The notes below the pieces were generated by a model. It saw only the letters and a list, made by a program, of their open reading frames with translations, did not search any database and had not been told where the DNA came from. From Balneolaceae bacterium (GTDB taxonomy: Bacteria; Bacteroidota; Rhodothermia; Balneolales; Balneolaceae): a stretch of DNA of 64,000 bases. Positions 55,901 to 64,000 of the stretch are shown here, in pieces. The position numbers and the translations under genes are program-made. Where the stretch lies: positions 248,001 to 312,000 of the forward strand of contig JAXHMK010000004.1 in the NCBI GenBank assembly GCA_034521495.1, read 5' to 3'. The number at the start of each line of letters is the position of its first letter. Position 1 is the first letter of the stretch.

Positions 55901-58900
55901 GGTGCAGCTCAAGTTTTTTCATGGAGTGAAGAGTATTCCTGATTCTCTCTAAAAACTCGGTATATGTGATAAATCCCATATTATAAGCCACTACCACAGA
56001 TCCTAATGCCAGTCCTATATTCGTGGGAGAGGTGCGGGCAGCAGCCGGAAGCGGCGGATCTTCCTGGTAATTATCGGGAGGCAGCCATGAATGTTCTTCA
56101 TTTACAAAACGCTCAAAATAGAACCATGTCTGCCGTGCATACTGTTCTAAAATCTCCTGGTCTGGTTTGTCCAGGCTCTCTGTTTTTAATTTGATGGGTT
56201 CGCTCATTTTTTTCAAAATAATGGGCGATCCTGACCATAGCACAAAAAATGGTAACGCTACCCACAAGTGCGTCATTTGCGTATAGATCGGTATTATTAG
56301 AATCCCCAGCCCCAGCAGAACAGGAACAATCATCATTCGCATATAACTTAACAAGGAAAACCTGCTCATCTGCTCAGTCTGAAGAGCTGATGTCCATTCT
56401 AACAACGATTTTTTTGAAATGTATAGCCTGTACAGAGTTCGGGCTATGGCATCAAGGTTAAGAATGGCCTGGTGAGGCAGTATGATGAGCGTACTGATTG
56501 CCTGAAGAGAGTTAATTTTTAGATTTGCTTTCACTTTAACAATGTAGAGCTTCCACTGAACGCGGGCAGGACGGTTCACAATATCAGCAGAGAGGCTCAC
56601 ATATATAGGAAATGCCAGGATTCCGAATGCAGCAAGTGTCCAGACCCATGCAGAACCCGGTAACCAGAACCAACCGGCTAAAAAGAACAATGTTAGAAAG
56701 AATGGATTGAGCGACCGGCGTAGATTGTCAAAAATTTTCCACTTCGATAATTGATTGATGGGATTCTCTTTCTGCCCATTTTTACCCGGAACTTTAGAAA
56801 ACAACCAGGCTGCAATTTGCCAGTCTCCCCGGATCCACCTGTGATTTCTTTTACTGAAACTAATATATGTTGACGGGTAGTCGTCAAACAATTCAATATC
56901 TGTAGCCAGCCCCGCCCGCAGGTAGGTACTCTCTATCAAATCATGCGATAAAATCCTGTTCTCCGGGAAGCGCCGGTCAAGAACTTTGTGAAATGCCTCT
57001 GCATCGTAGATTCCTTTTCCTGTAAAAACTGCTTCGCCTGCAAGATCCTGGTAAATATCGGAAACAGCAGTTGAGTAGGGGTCCAATCCAACATGACCTG
57101 AAAAAATTCTTGAAAACCAGGTGTTTCTTGATGATTCGGGAGGGATGGATATGCGCGGCTGAATAATACCATAACCCTTTGTAATGCATTCCTTTTCTGA
57201 ATTGTAAATAGCTTTGTTTAAGGGATGCGATATGGTTCTTATGAGATCCCTGGCACTGTCTGGTGGTAGTTTTGTATCAGCATCCAGTGTTATTACATAC
57301 CGTACAGGTTTGACTTTTACAGACTTAAAAAAATTACCCTCAATCCAGTGATAACTGGTTTTTTCATCTGCATTTTGCAGGAGCCTGTTAAACTCTTCGA
57401 GTTTTCCGCGTTTACGCTCCCAGCCCATCCAACAGTTTTCTGTCCCGTTCCAAAGGCGTTCCCTGTGAAGAAGAAAATATTTATCACCAAATTTAGAGTG
57501 AGCGCTATTGTTTAACTTTCGTATTTCGCTTTTTGCCGCTTCGATGATGTCAAGATCTTCACGTCTTTCTTTTTTGGATGCATCCCTGAAATCAGACAGC
57601 AGCGCAAACTGTATAGACGCATCTGGATTTGCCAGTGATTTTATTTCCAGCTCTTCTACTTGCCGAACCACATCTTCAACCGAACTAAAGAGGGTTGGAA
57701 CCACAACCATCGTGCGTGATTCATCCGGAATAAACTCTTTAAATCCCATTTTAGGAAGTATTCTTGGAGGCAACAGAAATGCAAAAAAACGATTCACAGA
57801 AGAGACCGAAAGATCCAGGGCAGGAAAAAAGGTAATTACTACAAGAATGGTTATGGTTATAGATGAGGCACTAAATGCACCGATCGTGAGCCAAAGAATC
57901 AGCATTAATACCAGGGTATGAAGAGCAATTGCCAGTGTGTACATCCCCGTGTGCGACTCTAAAAAATGTACTATCCTTTCCATCATTGGCATTCTGTAAC
58001 CAACCTCATCAACCAGTTCGAAGTATCCATCACCCATTAAATAATACCCTATATGGTTTTTTAGCTCTCCGTTTTCTCTCTTTGAACTCTTTTGCTCTTT
58101 TTGCGATGATTTTTTTTCAGCGAGTATAAGTACCTGTTCGGCCGTTTCTGTCTCAGACAGTTCGCAACGCCGGCTTAGTCTTTCAACTGTTTGACGATAG
58201 GTATCGCGGGTTTTAAAATCCATTTTTTTATAGATGCCGGCCGGATCGAGGCTTAATATCTGCTCTAAAATGGAGCACTCTTCCACAAATTCCGACCAGT
58301 CCATCTCCGAGGAAAGGCGCAGAGATATCACGGCATTCTGTATGCTCACCTGGATTCGCGATTGTTTCTGAGCTTCTATTCTCATTGCATCTTCCAGGCT
58401 CATATCTAACTGCCTGAACCTGTAACTGAACCATCTCTTTTGATCCTCGAGCAGTAAACCGGCCTGTTCTAACTGCTGGTATAACTCAATAAGCTGAATA
58501 TTTATACCCTCTTTAGGCTGGTCTTTGAGCCAATTTGACAACAGATTACTTGTTACTCCCGGCTCTTTATTTTCAACCTGTTCCAGTTTTTTGATAATAC
58601 TCTGAACACTTTTACGAATCTTTTTTCGATAAATGATTCTTGAAGCTTTTTCGGCAAGCCTTTGGATCAATATCAGGCGAATCATAATCGGAATTGCCCA
58701 AATTTCCCCAATCATCAACGTGTTAACCTCTTGATAGTTCTTCAGGTAAACAGCCAGAACATCGGGATCCAGCAGATTGTCGGTCAACGTTAAATAATCG
58801 AGTATCAGCTCATACACACGGGGCAATCCCTTGAATTCTCCATCAGTTATTGAGGGGATACTCACTTGATATTCCCGGGGGAAATCTACTTTTACCTGGA

Positions 58901-59150
58901 CAATCTGCTCCTGGATGATGTAGAAATTGTCAATCAACCATTCGGCCGCCGGGGAAAGATCCTGTTCTTTTTTGGCCAATCTTGAAAGTAGCCGGTAAGC
59001 GTCAGTCAATGTTTTCCTGGAATCATCAAGAATAGACTTTACGCGTACTACATCAGTCCCGTAAATTGCTGAAATCTGACTCTCCGCCAGGTTTACAGCA
59101 CTTTTTTTTAATTTTTTATGGCTATAAGAAACGGTTTGATTGTCTGCCAT
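52944..59150 (-). CDS. ndvB: Cyclic beta-1,2-glucan synthase, N-terminal GT84 half (NdvB-like)
   Basis: This is a 2068-residue multi-domain membrane protein. The order is an N-terminal helical region (about 1-380), membrane helices (about 395-460), and the GT84/GT2 catalytic domain with DADTKLPPDSA (about 624) and the QxxRW-like RNHRWIRGDW (about 770). More membrane helices follow (about 820-1010), then a glycoamylase-like domain (about 1250-1530, with GFYDAVDF and YMVHHQGMSLL). The C-terminal part is the first GH94-type sandwich (FSTFVTHAGTGMA). NdvB makes periplasmic osmoregulated beta-1,2-glucans. Canonical enzymes keep GH94 in the same chain; here it is a separate overlapping gene. Confidence 0.92.
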   Translation of the reverse strand: MADNQTVSYSHKKLKKSAVNLAESQISAIYGTDVVRVKSILDDSRKTLTDAYRLLSRLAKKEQDLSPAAEWLIDNFYIIQEQIVQVKVDFPREYQVSIPSITDGEFKGLPRVYELILDYLTLTDNLLDPDVLAVYLKNYQEVNTLMIGEIWAIPIMIRLILIQRLAEKASRIIYRKKIRKSVQSIIKKLEQVENKEPGVTSNLLSNWLKDQPKEGINIQLIELYQQLEQAGLLLEDQKRWFSYRFRQLDMSLEDAMRIEAQKQSRIQVSIQNAVISLRLSSEMDWSEFVEECSILEQILSLDPAGIYKKMDFKTRDTYRQTVERLSRRCELSETETAEQVLILAEKKSSQKEQKSSKRENGELKNHIGYYLMGDGYFELVDEVGYRMPMMERIVHFLESHTGMYTLAIALHTLVLMLILWLTIGAFSASSITITILVVITFFPALDLSVSSVNRFFAFLLPPRILPKMGFKEFIPDESRTMVVVPTLFSSVEDVVRQVEELEIKSLANPDASIQFALLSDFRDASKKERREDLDIIEAAKSEIRKLNNSAHSKFGDKYFLLHRERLWNGTENCWMGWERKRGKLEEFNRLLQNADEKTSYHWIEGNFFKSVKVKPVRYVITLDADTKLPPDSARDLIRTISHPLNKAIYNSEKECITKGYGIIQPRISIPPESSRNTWFSRIFSGHVGLDPYSTAVSDIYQDLAGEAVFTGKGIYDAEAFHKVLDRRFPENRILSHDLIESTYLRAGLATDIELFDDYPSTYISFSKRNHRWIRGDWQIAAWLFSKVPGKNGQKENPINQLSKWKIFDNLRRSLNPFFLTLFFLAGWFWLPGSAWVWTLAAFGILAFPIYVSLSADIVNRPARVQWKLYIVKVKANLKINSLQAISTLIILPHQAILNLDAIARTLYRLYISKKSLLEWTSALQTEQMSRFSLLSYMRMMIVPVLLGLGILIIPIYTQMTHLWVALPFFVLWSGSPIILKKMSEPIKLKTESLDKPDQEILEQYARQTWFYFERFVNEEHSWLPPDNYQEDPPLPAAARTSPTNIGLALGSVVVAYNMGFITYTEFLERIRNTLHSMKKLELHRGNFYNWYDTKLGEILSPKYISTVDSGNLAACLIVVKEAIKESMTTPGFNKKYLEGLQITIRTVREILNEYWEKGILPEDCHENVNEHTSEILKMLANGEDLSLAESYELVKECKKYAKEMCSIDLMSLRNRLGDKVLNDLIFWMESPLRQMEKIIEEYRGLLKVDLPNLNQFSPSELSKKIKHLGNEPKKKTLVKRWQKQAGEIISSSERFVHNMDFSFLYQKKRGLFYVGYNVEKAQPDKATYDLLASEARIASYIAIAKADIPVKHWFRLSRRLTSLNQQEILLSWGGTMFEYLMPLLFMRSYPETLISHTYHNVIEWQREYGNKRGRPWGFSESAYSFLNLDMHYQYRAFGAPGLGLKRGLADAYVVAPYASVLAMMIDPKASFKNLQELEKIGAKGLFGFYDAVDFTTSHLQEGQAYNVVKTYMVHHQGMSLLAIENLLNNWSVNRYFHSDAYIRSCELILQEKIPRGVPIKEPHPIDVELEPGERESVQDIVEHAGIEELDQSPPRLQLLSNGSFSTFVTHAGTGMAKKNGISLNNWISDPTEDPLGVFVYVKDLETGKFWSAMHQPVRVKPDRYDTWFHNGKLVTSRVDNWIETTTEISVAPDDPIELRKITLTNYSQEPRKIELTSYAEVVLNDYEHHKSHPAFSKLFIQTDFLPEEHSLIVKRRPRSDKESEKWMVHSFATLYSDDSEPLQYETDRAVFLGRGRSLSHPAAMDENGTLHGTLGNISDPIVSLRKSFVIKSGEKVECTFGLGYAESREDAVQLADMYDNQYAVNRAIDMASVYSLVELNHIGLNARQAHYFQKLKSFLLYADEQLRINFNTLKENRKKQQDLWAYGISGDLPLVIFRLDETDQIKHVRLLLKAHTFWRMKGLDTEMLFLNDHPPSYADEVQEAIQTACESSMARDMINKRGGIFFRRTDQIPSADLTLLLSVAHVILNNKLHDLPQKGSDMDVQSWNHDQNTAPYKPSQFNTGERNG

Positions 59151-59251
59151 CTAATTCCCTTCTCCATGAATATTTTGGGATATCTTCAATATCGGGAAAA
59201 CTCTTCATTCTGTTTAAAAGAATTCTATGACAATTTTTGAGGGGGAAAATA

Positions 59252-60373
59252 TTACATCATATCACGAAATGAATCATGCCTGCGGTGTAACAGCCAAACG
59301 ATTATTACACCGAAAAGAAATGTAGAGGATGCCGTTTCAATCAAGTGGCTCATACGAACACTCGCATCAGGAATAAGAGGATTGGCCAGCAGGTGTCCCA
59401 CATTTTGGGGTACGCTTAAAAACAGCCCGACAAGGAGTGCCGTCCACCAAACATTAACTCCGGATCCCCGAATGATTGGAATCGCGCAAAGTGTCCACAA
59501 CAACGCCCTCAATGCCTGGAAGGGAAATAGTCCAAGAAGTTACCCCGAAATTTTAAGTTTAAGCATGTTAAAATAATAAATAACAGTAGTTTAATATATT
59601 TAACAAGTGGAAATGGCGATTTTGGGAAAATAACCGACCTTGAATAGTTGGCGGGAAAAAGGACAACGAGAGAACCGTGAGAAGAATCCTTTCATACCGG
59701 CGATGAGCAAAATTTAAGGACTGAAAACCTGATGGACCATTGAAAGGATTCCACGGTGAACTCGTGTCCGCCGCCAAGTATTCACAGTCTTTTCGTTCTT
59801 TTGTATCAAGACAAAAGGACATACAACATGCAATAAGTTTACACTTTCAAAAATGGGGTAAGTCCTCAAACAGTCCCGGATCACTTTGAAGGATATTTAC
59901 CGTGTGTTCAAAGAATGGTGATATCTCTCCCGGTGAACCATAAAATGCACGCAATGACGGGTTCTGCCACGCAATAAAATAACCGGCCATCCAATAGAGG
60001 GTTATATAAACCAACATAATTACAGTTAATTTCCAAACCCACTTACAGTAATTGATGAAAGAAAATACCACGTTTCAATTTGGGTGAGAATGGTCATCGC
60101 ACCATAATATGAAAAGGAGAGTACCGCGGAGAGTTTTAACCCTTTCCAGCGTGATGTCAGAATTAAAAAGAGAATCACGGCAACGTGGGTAGAAGTATAG
60201 ATCAACAAACCAATTCTATCTGAAACCTGACCAGCGTGATGTCAGATAGAGAATCATGGCACGTGGAAAAGCAGTCATGAACCGATAGAGCCGAGCATAA
60301 AAAACACAATAAACAGAACAAGCAGAAGTGCAAGTTTTAAAGCCCATGCCAAAATTGACCTTATTGTTTTCAT
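59252..60373 (-). pseudogene. Membrane-protein gene interrupted by a family B element
   Basis: The 5' part starts at 60373 (MKTIRSILAWALKLALLLVL) and is broken by a TGA, a small duplication (GACATCACGCTGG at two nearby places) and a frameshift. It then reads THVAVILFLILTSRWKG, WKLTVIMLVYITLYWMAGYF and FFEHTVNILQSDPGLF. There a 334-bp element (59534-59867) is inserted. The 3' part resumes with FPFQALRALLWTLCAIPIIR and ends HRRHDSFRDMM at 59252. Joining across the target duplication restores ILQSDPGLFPFQALRALLW. The intact protein would be about 270 residues with six or more helices. I do not recognise the family. Confidence 0.85.
59534..59867. mobile_element. MITE-like element, family B (copy 3, within a gene)
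   Basis: This 334-bp element, reversed relative to copy 1, has ends AAGAAGTTACCCC and GGGGTAAGTCCTC (inverted). Nine-base direct repeats AAATAGTCC (59525-59533) and AAACAGTCC (59868-59876), one mismatch, flank it. The internal hairpins are the same as in copy 1. It splits a membrane-protein gene, which proves it moved into coding DNA. Confidence 0.9.
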
Positions 60374-60808
60374 ATGTATCCCTGATCCTTTTGCTGAAAC
60401 GAGATAGTTGTTAGAAGGTATCTTAAACCTCTTTTATGAATATAACGTGAGTTCGATATAAGAAAACTGATGAAGAATTGAACCAATTCTCCCCTAAAAA
60501 GGGGAGACTAAGAGGGGTGTCCATAGGATTTTTCATCATTTCTGATGAACATCCCCCTGAATCCCTCTTTGTTTAAGTGGGACTTTCAATTCTAAACCTT
60601 ATCTCGAATTGACATTAATGTAAATCAATTTTTAAAAAAAGACGCTCATAACATCTGTAACTTTTAAAGTTTATTAATTCTAATAAACTATTGTTTTTAC
60701 TACTCCTTTATCAAATTCACAACTTTTTTTTCTTTATGAGTAAAATGATTTTGGATAAATAGGTATAAATATCATAATTTATTTTTTAAACGAACTAACT
60801 TTAAACAG
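60374..60808. other. Intergenic region upstream of nuoA
   Basis: No gene is seen. At about 60490-60600 there is an imperfect inverted block (CTCCCCTAAAAAGGGGAG; then GGATTTTTCATCA facing TGATGAACATCCCC). The last 200 bp is strongly AT-rich and should contain the nuo promoter, but no consensus could be assigned. Confidence 0.5.
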
Positions 60809-61261
60809 ATGATTACAGATTTTGGTTATGTCCTTCTCTTCATTGTAACAGGTGCCCTGTTTGTCGGAATAGCTCTGTTTGCATCAAAACTTATACGACC
60901 TGACCGGCCGAACGACACCAAACTAATGACTTATGAATGTGGTGAGATACCATTCGGAGATGCCAGGATCCAGTTTAACAACAGGTTTTACATCATAGGA
61001 TTGATGTTTCTGATTTTCGAAGTTGAAATTCTACTTCTATTCCCCTGGGCGGTTGTATTTAAAGATATTGGATGGTTCGCCTTTCTGGTAATGTTTGTTT
61101 TCGTATTCCTGATTTTCATCGGATTTATTTATGAACTCGGGAAAGGCCATTTAAAATGGGATATACCGGCCCCCCTTATTCCTCGATATGAAGAAAACTT
61201 TGGGGTTATTGAAGATGAGGATAAAGAGAAGGGAGTCGTTCAATCAGCTAAAAAATTATAG
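60809..61261 (+). CDS. nuoA: NADH-quinone oxidoreductase subunit A
   Basis: This 150-residue membrane subunit of respiratory complex I has three transmembrane helices (about 5-27, 66-88 and 92-115). The family's YECGEIPFGDARIQFNNRFY segment and FLIFEVEILLLFPWAV are diagnostic. The extended charged tail (NFGVIEDEDKEKG) is variable in the family. It opens a nuoA-B-C-D-H run of genes spaced 9-105 bp apart on the same strand. Confidence 0.97.
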   Translation: MITDFGYVLLFIVTGALFVGIALFASKLIRPDRPNDTKLMTYECGEIPFGDARIQFNNRFYIIGLMFLIFEVEILLLFPWAVVFKDIGWFAFLVMFVFVFLIFIGFIYELGKGHLKWDIPAPLIPRYEENFGVIEDEDKEKGVVQSAKKL

Positions 61262-61293
61262 ATAGAGAAAATTATAAAGTAAGTACCTGAATT

Positions 61294-61797
61294 ATGGGAA
61301 TGCTCGATAAAAAATACCACGACAGCAACATCATCATCGTATCGCTTGAAAAGGCGTTGAACTGGGCAAGGAAAAACTCCCTCTGGTACGAACAGTTTGG
61401 GCTTGCCTGCTGCGCAATAGAGATGATGGCCACGGCGGCATCCCGTTACGATTTTGACCGATTTGGTATCATACCCCGCTCTTCACCGCGGCAAGCCGAT
61501 GTTATGATTGTGGCCGGAACGGTAACCATGAAAATGGCATCGCGAATTAAACGGCTCTACGAACAGATGTCGGAACCCAGATATGTAATTAGTATGGGAT
61601 CTTGCTCCAACTGTGGCGGGCCATATTGGGAACATGGATACCATGTTTTAAAGGGTGTAGACAAAGTGATTCCTGTAGATGTGTATGTGCCCGGATGTCC
61701 ACCCCGGCCTGAAGCACTGCTTGAAGGTTTTTTGACACTTCAACAAAAAATCACGGATGAAACCATCATTGAAAACAAAAAGGAAACCGGCACCTGA
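61294..61797 (+). CDS. nuoB: NADH-quinone oxidoreductase subunit B
   Basis: This 167-residue subunit holds the N2 iron-sulfur cluster, the last redox centre before quinone. The four cysteine ligands are present: the tandem pair in [12 protein letters not shown], one in [12 protein letters not shown] and one in [36 protein letters not shown] is the quinone-pocket loop. It sits 32 bp after nuoA. Confidence 0.98.
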   Translation: MGMLDKKYHDSNIIIVSLEKALNWARKNSLWYEQFGLACCAIEMMATAASRYDFDRFGIIPRSSPRQADVMIVAGTVTMKMASRIKRLYEQMSEPRYVISMGSCSNCGGPYWEHGYHVLKGVDKVIPVDVYVPGCPPRPEALLEGFLTLQQKITDETIIENKKETGT

Positions 61798-61817
61798 ATT
61801 GACAGATTGAAATTAAT

Positions 61818-62303
61818 ATGAAACGACCTGAAGAGATTTTTAACTATCTGGAAGAAAACTTTAGTGATGCCGGGCTTGAATATCAAACTGGTGATGTTGG
61901 AGAACCCTGGATTTTGGCTGAGGCCTCCTCTCTGAAAATGATCATGAAAATGTTACGGGATGATCCGGAGCTATCCTTTGATGTGTTAATGTGCTTAAGC
62001 GGCGCTCACTATCAAAAAGAAGAGGAGTTGGGCGTAACCTATCATTTAAACTCTACAAATATTGGCCATAAACTGGCTGTTAAAGTCCGTGTGCCGATCG
62101 ATCATCCGCATGTGCCATCAGTTGAATCGATCTGGAAAACGGCGAACTGGCACGAACGGGAAGCGTTTGATATGGTTGGAGTAATTTTCGATGAACATCC
62201 CAATCACAAAAGAATTCTCTGTCCTGACGATTGGGAGGGCCATCCGCTCCGAAAAGATTACGTTCAACAGGAATTTTACCAAGAGATGCCAACCGGCGAA
62301 TAA
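61818..62303 (+). CDS. nuoC: NADH-quinone oxidoreductase subunit C
   Basis: This 161-residue peripheral-arm subunit is separate from nuoD, unlike the fused NuoCD of E. coli. The 30-kDa subunit signature is present: SIWKTANWHEREAFDMVGVI, DEHPNHKRILCPDDWEGHPL and RKDYVQQEFYQEM. Spacing to nuoB is 20 bp. Confidence 0.97.
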   Translation: MKRPEEIFNYLEENFSDAGLEYQTGDVGEPWILAEASSLKMIMKMLRDDPELSFDVLMCLSGAHYQKEEELGVTYHLNSTNIGHKLAVKVRVPIDHPHVPSVESIWKTANWHEREAFDMVGVIFDEHPNHKRILCPDDWEGHPLRKDYVQQEFYQEMPTGE

Positions 62304-62312
62304 GGAGATCTT

Positions 62313-63461
62313 ATGGAAGTGATGATGAACGAAGTTGATAAAAGTAGCGAAAAAAGAGAGATGGTCATCAACATGGGGCCACAACATCCGTCTACTCACG
62401 GGGTACTTCGGCTGGAGCTTGTTTTAGATGGCGAAGTGGTTAAAGAAGCTCGTCCCAATATTGGGTACCTGCACCGTTGTTTTGAAAAATACGCAGAGAA
62501 GTTGGGCGACTATACCAGCGTAGTTCCTTACACCGATCGTATGGATTACGTATCAGCTATGAACCAGGAATTTGGATATGTAATAGCCATAGAGCGAATG
62601 CTTGAATTAGAAATTCCCGAACGCGTGGAGTATATCCGGGTAATCATGGCGGAATTACAGCGAATTGCAAGCCATCTTCTTGGAATCGGGGCATTCGGAC
62701 TCGACCTCGGCGCCTTTACTCCGTTCCTCTATCTTTTTACCGAGCGAGAGAAAATCTTGAATATTTTTGAAAAAACCAGTGGTGCCCGGCTGCTCTATAA
62801 TTATATGACAGTGGGCGGCTTGATAAAAGATGTTCATAAAGATTTCAAAAAAGATACGGCTGAATTTGTTAAAACCTTCAGGCCAAAAATTAAAGAGCTG
62901 AATGACCTGCTCTCATATAATAAGATTTTTATAAACCGGACAGCTAATATTGGAGTATTGCCTGAAAAGGTAGCGCTCAATTATGCCGCATCAGGACCTG
63001 TATTGAGGGGGTCTGGCAAGAAGTGGGATCTTCGAAAAGATGATCCCTATTCCATCTACGACCGGTTTGATTTTGACATTCCCACAGGCAGTGGAGAGAT
63101 GGGAAGCCTCGGCGATTGCTGGGACCGCTATATGGTTCGTGTTCGCGAAATGGAGCAAAGCCTCCGAATCATTGAACAGGCACTTGATGGTTTGCCAGAA
63201 GAGGGAGATGTAACCGAAGCCGTGCCTAAACGAGTTCGGCTCAAGGAAGGTGAACTTTATATGCGAACAGAAACGCCCAGAGGCGAGCTTGGCTACTACA
63301 TCATAAGCGACAAGTCGGGCGGCCCGTTTCGTGTAAAAGCACGCGCACCAAGCTTTGTCCATCTGAGTGTGCTTCCCGCCATTTCGAAAGGAGCCCTCAT
63401 TGCAGATTTGGTTGCGATTGTAGGAAGCATTGATATAGTACTTGGAGAGGTGGACCGCTGA
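62313..63461 (+). CDS. nuoD: NADH-quinone oxidoreductase subunit D
   Basis: This 382-residue subunit forms the quinone-binding cavity with NuoB. INMGPQHPSTHGVLRLELVL (from about residue 19) contains the conserved His region. Later come ERVEYIRVIMAELQRIASHL and GELYMRTETPRGELGYYIIS, and the C-terminus ends DIVLGEVDR. A good AAGGAG site lies just before the ATG at 62313. Internal Met4/Met5 are less well placed. Confidence 0.98.
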   Translation: MEVMMNEVDKSSEKREMVINMGPQHPSTHGVLRLELVLDGEVVKEARPNIGYLHRCFEKYAEKLGDYTSVVPYTDRMDYVSAMNQEFGYVIAIERMLELEIPERVEYIRVIMAELQRIASHLLGIGAFGLDLGAFTPFLYLFTEREKILNIFEKTSGARLLYNYMTVGGLIKDVHKDFKKDTAEFVKTFRPKIKELNDLLSYNKIFINRTANIGVLPEKVALNYAASGPVLRGSGKKWDLRKDDPYSIYDRFDFDIPTGSGEMGSLGDCWDRYMVRVREMEQSLRIIEQALDGLPEEGDVTEAVPKRVRLKEGELYMRTETPRGELGYYIISDKSGGPFRVKARAPSFVHLSVLPAISKGALIADLVAIVGSIDIVLGEVDR

Positions 63462-63565
63462 AAAAAATTCAGAGATAACAACAGAGAGAATGGTTTGTAT
63501 GGATTAAATGAAACCATCTCTTTTGAAACAGATGAATAAGAGTTTAACAACTAAAATGATAATTA

Positions 63566-64000
63566 ATGATTGAGTCATACGGAAATATCAATCCTGTTCT
63601 GGCCACACTGATTCATGCTTTTATCCCGCTCACAATCATACTTGTATATGCACTTGTTGCAATTTGGGGTGAACGGAAAATTGCGGGATTTATCCAGGAC
63701 CGTCTCGGTCCCCATCGCGTGGGAGGATGGCACGGATGGGCACAATCCATTGCCGATTTACTGAAATTAATTCAGAAAGAGGACATTGTACCGAAAGACG
63801 CCAGCAGATTTTTGTTCAAATTTGCACCTTTTATGATGTTTGCGGCATCCTATGCGGCCTTTGCGGTTTTGCCCTTTAGTAGTTGGTATATCGGGAGTAT
63901 GATCAATATTGGGGTGTTTTACCTGATAGCAATTACATCCGTATTAACATTAAGTGTAATTATGGCTGGTTGGGCTTCAAATAATAAATGGTCGTTACTG
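63566..64000 (+). CDS. nuoH: NADH-quinone oxidoreductase subunit H, 5' part
   Basis: The first 145 codons of the membrane subunit NuoH are present before the window ends. IWGERKIAGFIQDRLGPHRV is the conserved quinone-channel loop, followed by GGWHGWAQSIADLLKLIQKE and DIVPKDASRFLFKFAP. The first transmembrane helix covers about residues 12-34. It follows nuoD by 104 bp, with no nuoE, nuoF or nuoG between. Confidence 0.97.
   Translation, partial: MIESYGNINPVLATLIHAFIPLTIILVYALVAIWGERKIAGFIQDRLGPHRVGGWHGWAQSIADLLKLIQKEDIVPKDASRFLFKFAPFMMFAASYAAFAVLPFSSWYIGSMINIGVFYLIAITSVLTLSVIMAGWASNNKWSLL

Overview
The window looks like a chromosomal segment of a Bacteroidota-related bacterium, most plausibly the Balneolaceae/Rhodothermota side of that group. 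The reasons are the gene families present: an exported dehydratase/RraA pair, a glucuronoyl esterase, a CHRD protein, a TPR-histidine kinase, a separate nuoA-B-C-D-H order and many small intergenic hairpin repeats. Ribosome-binding sites are weak, as is usual there. This placement is inference. No rRNA or tRNA gene and no CRISPR array was seen.

Layout. 1-7.9 kb: a partial secreted helical-repeat protein, ftsY, a parDE toxin-antitoxin pair, a CDP-alcohol phosphatidyltransferase, a Nudix hydrolase, a DNA-binding protein, a YdjM-like membrane protein and a thioredoxin, separated by REP-like hairpins. 8-24.4 kb: exported metabolism and envelope genes (enolase-superfamily dehydratase plus RraA-like lyase, alkaline phosphatase, S9 peptidase, MtgA, histidine kinase, HD phosphohydrolase, rhodanese lipoprotein, CE15 esterase, CHRD protein, SDR). 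24.4-27.5 kb: a lasso-peptide locus (precursor, B2 protease, cyclase, PqqD-like B1) whose cyclase is broken by one in-frame TAA. 27.6-38 kb: an oxidoreductase, phosphoglucomutase, nitroreductase, mtfA and two clusters of decayed genes. 38.4-48.1 kb: a type I-E CRISPR-cas operon led by a DnaQ-like exonuclease. It carries many frameshifts, has a toxin-antitoxin module before cas1, a truncated cas1, no cas2 and no array. 48.1-59.2 kb: a universal stress protein, an orphan CheB-like protein with an altered active site and a cyclic beta-glucan synthase split into two overlapping genes. 59.2-60.4 kb: a membrane-protein gene interrupted by a small mobile element. 60.8-64 kb: nuoABCDH.

Two MITE-like element families can be defined from sequence alone. 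Family A (141 and 152 bp) has 14-bp terminal inverted repeats and perfect 8-bp target duplications. Family B (334 and 339 bp, plus a truncated copy) has 13-bp terminal repeats and 9-bp target duplications differing at one base. A third, structurally similar repeat (family C) occurs twice. Gene damage is concentrated in the accessory segments (lasso cyclase, FAD oxidoreductase/glycosyltransferase, 35-36.7 kb, cas operon, 59-60 kb). Long housekeeping genes, including a 2068-codon one, are intact. That distribution favours real decay over random sequencing error, but read data would be needed to settle it.
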